Positions 61,046 through 64,000 of a stretch of DNA of 64,000 bases are shown one piece after another. Location of the stretch: positions 48,361 to 112,360 of the forward strand of contig ONLG01000001.1 in assembly GCA_900318625.1 (NCBI GenBank). Direction: 5' to 3'. Position numbers and translations under genes: made by a program. The notes below the pieces were generated by a model that saw only the letters and a list, made by a program, of their open reading frames with translations, was not told the origin of the DNA and did not search any database. The DNA is from an uncultured Prevotella sp. GTDB taxonomy: Bacteria > Bacteroidota > Bacteroidia > Bacteroidales > Bacteroidaceae. The first letter of the stretch is position 1, and every line of letters begins with the position of its first letter.

Positions 61046-61444
61046 ATGATACAGTTGCTGACGAGAATACTGGCATTTGTGGGTGTCCTTCTGCTGACGA
61101 CCTCAACGTGTTGGGCACAAGACGAGTGCGTGCCTGAGCACAAAGGACACGCCCAGACCGAAGCATCAGTATCATCTTCCGAGCGGCACCACCACCATGA
61201 AGCCATGCTGACCGATGCCACGCATCTCAGCCGCGTGTGCAGCTCGGGACCTCAACGGCTCATACCCTCACATGGTCCAAAGCCCCAACGCACCATAACG
61301 CCAGGGGCAGGGGCAGTGCGCCATCAGTTCGACAACCATTCTATCCCCCTCTACGACAGCAGGTGCAGGCTCGAGACAGCCCCCTTCTGCGTGTCGGCCT
61401 TACGCTATTACTATGTAGTGGCGCTAAGGCACATCATTTGTTAG
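61046..61444 (+). CDS. Small secreted His-rich protein
   Basis: I chose the ATG at 61046 (132 residues), giving a signal peptide (MIQLLTRILAFVGVLLLTTS, ending CWAQ). The longer reading lacks a signal at its own start. The mature part has a His cluster (SSERHHHHEAM) and further histidines, several Cys, and an aromatic end (SALRYYYVVALRHIIC). Metal binding is a possible role but is not shown. No RBS is needed if the message is leaderless. Family not recognised. Confidence 0.65.
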   Translation: MIQLLTRILAFVGVLLLTTSTCWAQDECVPEHKGHAQTEASVSSSERHHHHEAMLTDATHLSRVCSSGPQRLIPSHGPKPQRTITPGAGAVRHQFDNHSIPLYDSRCRLETAPFCVSALRYYYVVALRHIIC

Positions 61445-61550
61445 CGCATAGCTTGTTCGCCAACAGCCCGTCCCTATCTGCCGCCCCTGGCAACAGGACG
61501 AGCACCGCCCCACTCTTTTCATTTTTATTATCAATCAAAGCACAACAACT

Positions 61551-61940
61551 ATGCCAAGCGTAAAAAACTTGGAGATGGCTGCTGCCATTTCCGCATACAA
61601 TAATATAGAGATCAAGAAATCACTGTTTTCAACCAAGGCCATCTACACTCCCACGCAGAGTGCCGTCAAGGTCAACGTACTGGAATATGTGCCTGCCGAG
61701 GGCGAGCGCATAGAGCGACTGCTCAATATGCCGGTAAGCAAGATGGGTGACGAACTCGACCAGAAAGGCAAGCCCAAGACCGTAGGCATGGGCCACTATC
61801 GGCTGGAGCTCTGCCTGAGCGCCGACCAGCAGTTCTGCGCCCTGCAGCTTTTCCGTTTCACCGATTTCCAGAACCAGCCAGTCACGGAGCCTCGTTTCTA
61901 CGAAGGCAGCGAGGCTGCAACATTTGCCAAACTGCTCTAA
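61551..61940 (+). CDS. Unknown soluble protein upstream of nhaD
   Basis: The 129-residue product is not recognised. It has no signal peptide or TM segment, a beta-rich middle (VNVLEYVPAEGERIERLL, KTVGMGHYRLELCLSADQQ) and a Phe-rich end. The nhaD start lies 3 bp after its stop, so it is co-translated with the antiporter and may have a role linked to ion homeostasis. Confidence 0.75.
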   Translation: MPSVKNLEMAAAISAYNNIEIKKSLFSTKAIYTPTQSAVKVNVLEYVPAEGERIERLLNMPVSKMGDELDQKGKPKTVGMGHYRLELCLSADQQFCALQLFRFTDFQNQPVTEPRFYEGSEAATFAKLL

Positions 61941-61943
61941 GCC

Positions 61944-63287
61944 ATGACCACACTTACAATAGCTATCGTTACAGTGTTCTGCGTCGGCTACCTGTTCATA
62001 GCCGTCGAGAGCCTGACAAAGGTGAACAAGGCCGCCATAGCCTTGCTGATGTTCGTAGCCACGTGGACTCTGCTCATGCTGAGTCCCGAAAGCTACCTGC
62101 CCACAGCCGTGGGCGACCAGATGGCCGCCGTGGTGAGCGAGACAATAGAGCGCCACCTCGGCTCTACTTCCACAACGCTCTTCTTCCTCATGGGAGCTAT
62201 GACCATCGTGGAACTTGTCGACCAGAACGGAGGTTTCAACTTCGTGCGCAACGTGATGCAGACCCACAGCAAGCGAGCACTGCTGTGGCGCATCGCCTTC
62301 ATGACGTTTTTCCTCTCAGCCATACTCGACAACCTCACCACATCAATAGTGATGATTATGATACTGCGCAAGCTCGTCGCCAACCAGCGCGACCGCATCG
62401 TCTACGCCTCGTTAGTGATTATCGCAGCAAACTCGGGCGGTGCCTTCTCGCCGATAGGCGACGTCACCACCATCATGCTCTGGAACAAGGGCGTGATAAC
62501 CGCCCAAGGCGTGCTGAGCGAGCTGCTCGTGCCGTCGGTGGTGTCGATGGTCGTGCCGGCCTACGTGCTGTCGCTGTCGCTGAAGGGCAACCTGCCACCA
62601 GCAACGCCGCAGGCACAAGCCACAAACAGCCAAGACCTGACCGACACTCAGCGCAAGACCATCTTCTTCCTCGGAGTTGGCGGCCTCATCTTCGTGCCTG
62701 TCTTCAAGAGCATCACCCACCTGCCGCCCTTCGTGGGCATACTGCTCGTACTGGGGCTGCTCTGGACGGTCACTGAGCTGTTCTATGCCAACCTGAAAGA
62801 AGCCGAGGCCAGAGGCTCCATGCAGAAGCGCGTCAGCCAGATGCTCTCGCGCATCGATATGTCCACCATACTCTTCTTCCTCGGCATACTCATGGCGGTG
62901 GCCTGCTTAGAAACTATCGGCGTGCTCACCATGCTCGGCCAGGGGCTCAACGCCACCTTCGACGGCAACCACTATCTGATAACAGGCATCATAGGCGTGC
63001 TGTCGTCGATAATAGACAACGTGCCGCTGGTAGCTGGGTGCATGGGTATGTATCCCGTGGCCCCCACGGGCGACATGGCGGTCGACGGCATCTTCTGGCA
63101 ACTGCTGGCCTACTGTGCCGGAGTGGGCGGCTCGATGCTCATCATTGGCTCCGCAGCAGGCGTAGTGGTTATGGGACTGGAGAAGATAACCTTCGGCTGG
63201 TACATGAAGCACATCTCATGGATAGCTTTCGTGGGTTACGTGGCCGGCATCATGGTCTATTGGGCTGAGAAGATGTTTGTTCTTTAG
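61944..63287 (+). CDS. nhaD: Na+/H+ antiporter, NhaD type
   Basis: The 447-residue protein has 11-13 TM helices. NhaD-like motifs are FFLMGAMTIVELVDQNGGF, FFLSAILDNLTTSIVMIMIL, and NSGGAFSPIGDVTTIMLWN. It exchanges Na+ or Li+ for protons at high pH. It is the second gene of a pair with a 129-residue unknown. Confidence 0.95.
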   Translation: MTTLTIAIVTVFCVGYLFIAVESLTKVNKAAIALLMFVATWTLLMLSPESYLPTAVGDQMAAVVSETIERHLGSTSTTLFFLMGAMTIVELVDQNGGFNFVRNVMQTHSKRALLWRIAFMTFFLSAILDNLTTSIVMIMILRKLVANQRDRIVYASLVIIAANSGGAFSPIGDVTTIMLWNKGVITAQGVLSELLVPSVVSMVVPAYVLSLSLKGNLPPATPQAQATNSQDLTDTQRKTIFFLGVGGLIFVPVFKSITHLPPFVGILLVLGLLWTVTELFYANLKEAEARGSMQKRVSQMLSRIDMSTILFFLGILMAVACLETIGVLTMLGQGLNATFDGNHYLITGIIGVLSSIIDNVPLVAGCMGMYPVAPTGDMAVDGIFWQLLAYCAGVGGSMLIIGSAAGVVVMGLEKITFGWYMKHISWIAFVGYVAGIMVYWAEKMFVL

Positions 63288-63363
63288 TTGGCTCTGCAAT
63301 TTTTACATCGTATAAATTGAGCAAAAAGTTATAATCATTTGTAGGTAGTATCAAATTATTATC

Positions 63364-63371
63364 TACCTTTG
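63364..63371 (+). promoter_or_regulatory. Promoter -7 box of the ferredoxin gene
   Basis: TACCTTTG lies 88 bp before the ATG. The leader is A-rich and free of clear structure. Confidence 0.65.
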
Positions 63372-63459
63372 CATCATAACAATGAGGTACAAACAATAAT
63401 CTCAAACCTTGTTTCTATGCCGAAATAACATTATTAACAAATAAAAAACACACAAGATT

Positions 63460-63627
63460 ATGGCTTACGTAATTGGCGAAGACTGCATTGCATGCGGTAC
63501 CTGTATCGACGAGTGCCCCGTAGAGGCAATCTCTGAGGGCGACAAGTATTCAATCAACCCCGACCTGTGCACCGAGTGCGGCACATGTGCTGATGTTTGC
63601 CCGAGCGAGGCTATCAGCCTTCCATAA
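63460..63627 (+). CDS. 2[4Fe-4S] ferredoxin
   Basis: The 55-residue protein has two CxxCxxCxxxCP cluster motifs: CIACGTCIDECP and CTECGTCADVCP. It is a clostridial-type ferredoxin that carries low-potential electrons, for example for pyruvate:ferredoxin oxidoreductase or hydrogenase; the partner is not in the window. It has its own promoter and terminator. Confidence 0.97.
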   Translation: MAYVIGEDCIACGTCIDECPVEAISEGDKYSINPDLCTECGTCADVCPSEAISLP

Positions 63628-63654
63628 GGTCTTCATACAGCAGTTACTCATCTC

Positions 63655-63690
63655 ACGGCGACATTCTCCCACCTTGGAGAGTGTCGCCGT
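63655..63690 (+). terminator. Terminator of the ferredoxin gene
   Basis: A long stem ACGGCGACA with TTCTCC pairs with GGAGA and TGTCGCCGT (63655-63669, 63676-63690). It is followed by TGCGTTT. Confidence 0.8.
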
Positions 63691-63726
63691 TGCGTTTACA
63701 GTACCCCGCCAACGGCCTTACCGCCC

Positions 63727-63822
63727 CACCCACCCCCAACCCTCCCCAAGGGAGGGGGGTAATCAGAAACTAAAATGGCCATATTACAAAGCCACCCCCA
63801 ACCCCTCCCCAAGGGAGGGGGG
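63727..63822. repeat. Two copies of a GC-rich hairpin repeat
   Basis: Copies near 63727-63759 and 63792-63822 share CACCCCCAACCC and CCCTCCCCAAGGGAGGGG, which forms a strong hairpin. The same kind of repeat lies beside array 4 at about 37541. No gene is seen between here and the window end. Confidence 0.8.
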
Positions 63823-63835
63823 CTTAAAGCAAAGT

Positions 63836-63894
63836 AATATGGGTCATATTACTGACCAATATGGGTCATATTACCGACCAATATGGGTCATATT
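63836..63894. repeat. Array 5: three 15-bp palindromes (centre GGT), 22-bp period
   Basis: AATATGGGTCATATT occurs at 63836, 63858 and 63880 with spacers ACTGACC and ACCGACC. The outer edges are inverted (AAAGTAATATG, CATATTACTTT), as in array 1. Confidence 0.95.
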
Positions 63895-63944
63895 ACTTTC
63901 CAATTATTGCTGTCCGCTAAAAATCAAATGAACATTAAAAATCT

Positions 63945-63981
63945 TCCGCAATGCCGATAAACAGGCATTGCGGATACTTTT
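63945..63981 (+). terminator. Terminator-like hairpin near the window end
   Basis: An 11-bp perfect stem TCCGCAATGCC/GGCATTGCGGA (63945-63955, 63964-63974) is followed by TACTTTTTT. The gene it serves may lie beyond the window on either side. Confidence 0.7.
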
Positions 63982-64000
63982 TTCAAAAAGTAAGCCCCTC

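Noticed and set aside
61237-61563. 108-codon ORF overlapping the His-rich protein
   Set aside because: It is in another frame, without a signal peptide at a plausible start, and it runs into the next gene.
4441-63894. CRISPR-like reading of the 22-bp arrays
   Set aside because: Repeats are 15 bp, spacers are 7 bp and nearly constant, there are at most three copies and no cas genes.

Overview
The window looks like chromosomal DNA of a Bacteroidota bacterium, most likely Prevotella or a close relative. The evidence is: repeated Bacteroidota-type promoter boxes (TAnnTTTG, some with an upstream TTTG), RprX/RprY-like regulators, an ExbB-ExbD-ExbD-TonB cluster, Bacteroidota-style lipoproteins and sorting-domain proteins, a phosphate-selective-porin homologue, and moderately GC-rich coding sequence. 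I do not name a species.

Layout. 1-4.4 kb is a signalling module: a membrane protein with a RING-like zinc cluster and an FHA-like domain (cut by the window edge), a sensor fused to a PP2C phosphatase and an RsbW-like kinase domain, a STAS protein and an AraC-type regulator. 4.7-13 kb is a contractile-injection (type VI-like) tube and spike cassette: two Hcp-like proteins, a 1439-residue VgrG with a coiled coil inserted in its OB fold, a separate beta-solenoid protein, and two unknown proteins. No sheath, baseplate or ClpV gene is present, so the rest of any machine lies outside the window. A Mfa/BspA-like lipoprotein gene overlaps the end of the cassette. 14.8-34 kb is mostly housekeeping: typA, mtnN, a YfhO-like protein, a porin, a sodium symporter, pepD, a flippase-like protein, rsmA, frr, rsgA, mnmA, a HAD hydrolase and pgi. 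34-42.7 kb holds gpsA, lysS and an ftsX-DUF3098-uppP-truB-queA-folK operon, then rpsO. 43-51 kb holds two YARHG proteins, an M15 peptidase, tRNA-Met, an LptF/G permease, a repeat-rich gene-poor stretch, a candidate toxin-antitoxin pair and ribBA. 51-61 kb holds an aminotransferase, the TonB energisation operon and rprYX. The end holds nhaD and a 2[4Fe-4S] ferredoxin.

The main unexplained signals are: (i) the spike cassette with its unusual VgrG and the RING/FHA/PP2C/STAS module beside it; (ii) five intergenic arrays of a 15-bp palindrome at an exact 22-bp period, whose central bases differ between arrays in a mostly symmetry-preserving way; (iii) two intergenic clusters of mosaic hairpins with swapped arms; (iv) a 56-aa protein plus GNAT acetyltransferase that resembles a toxin-antitoxin pair; and (v) a tRNA-Met whose T loop lacks the usual T54/A58 pair.
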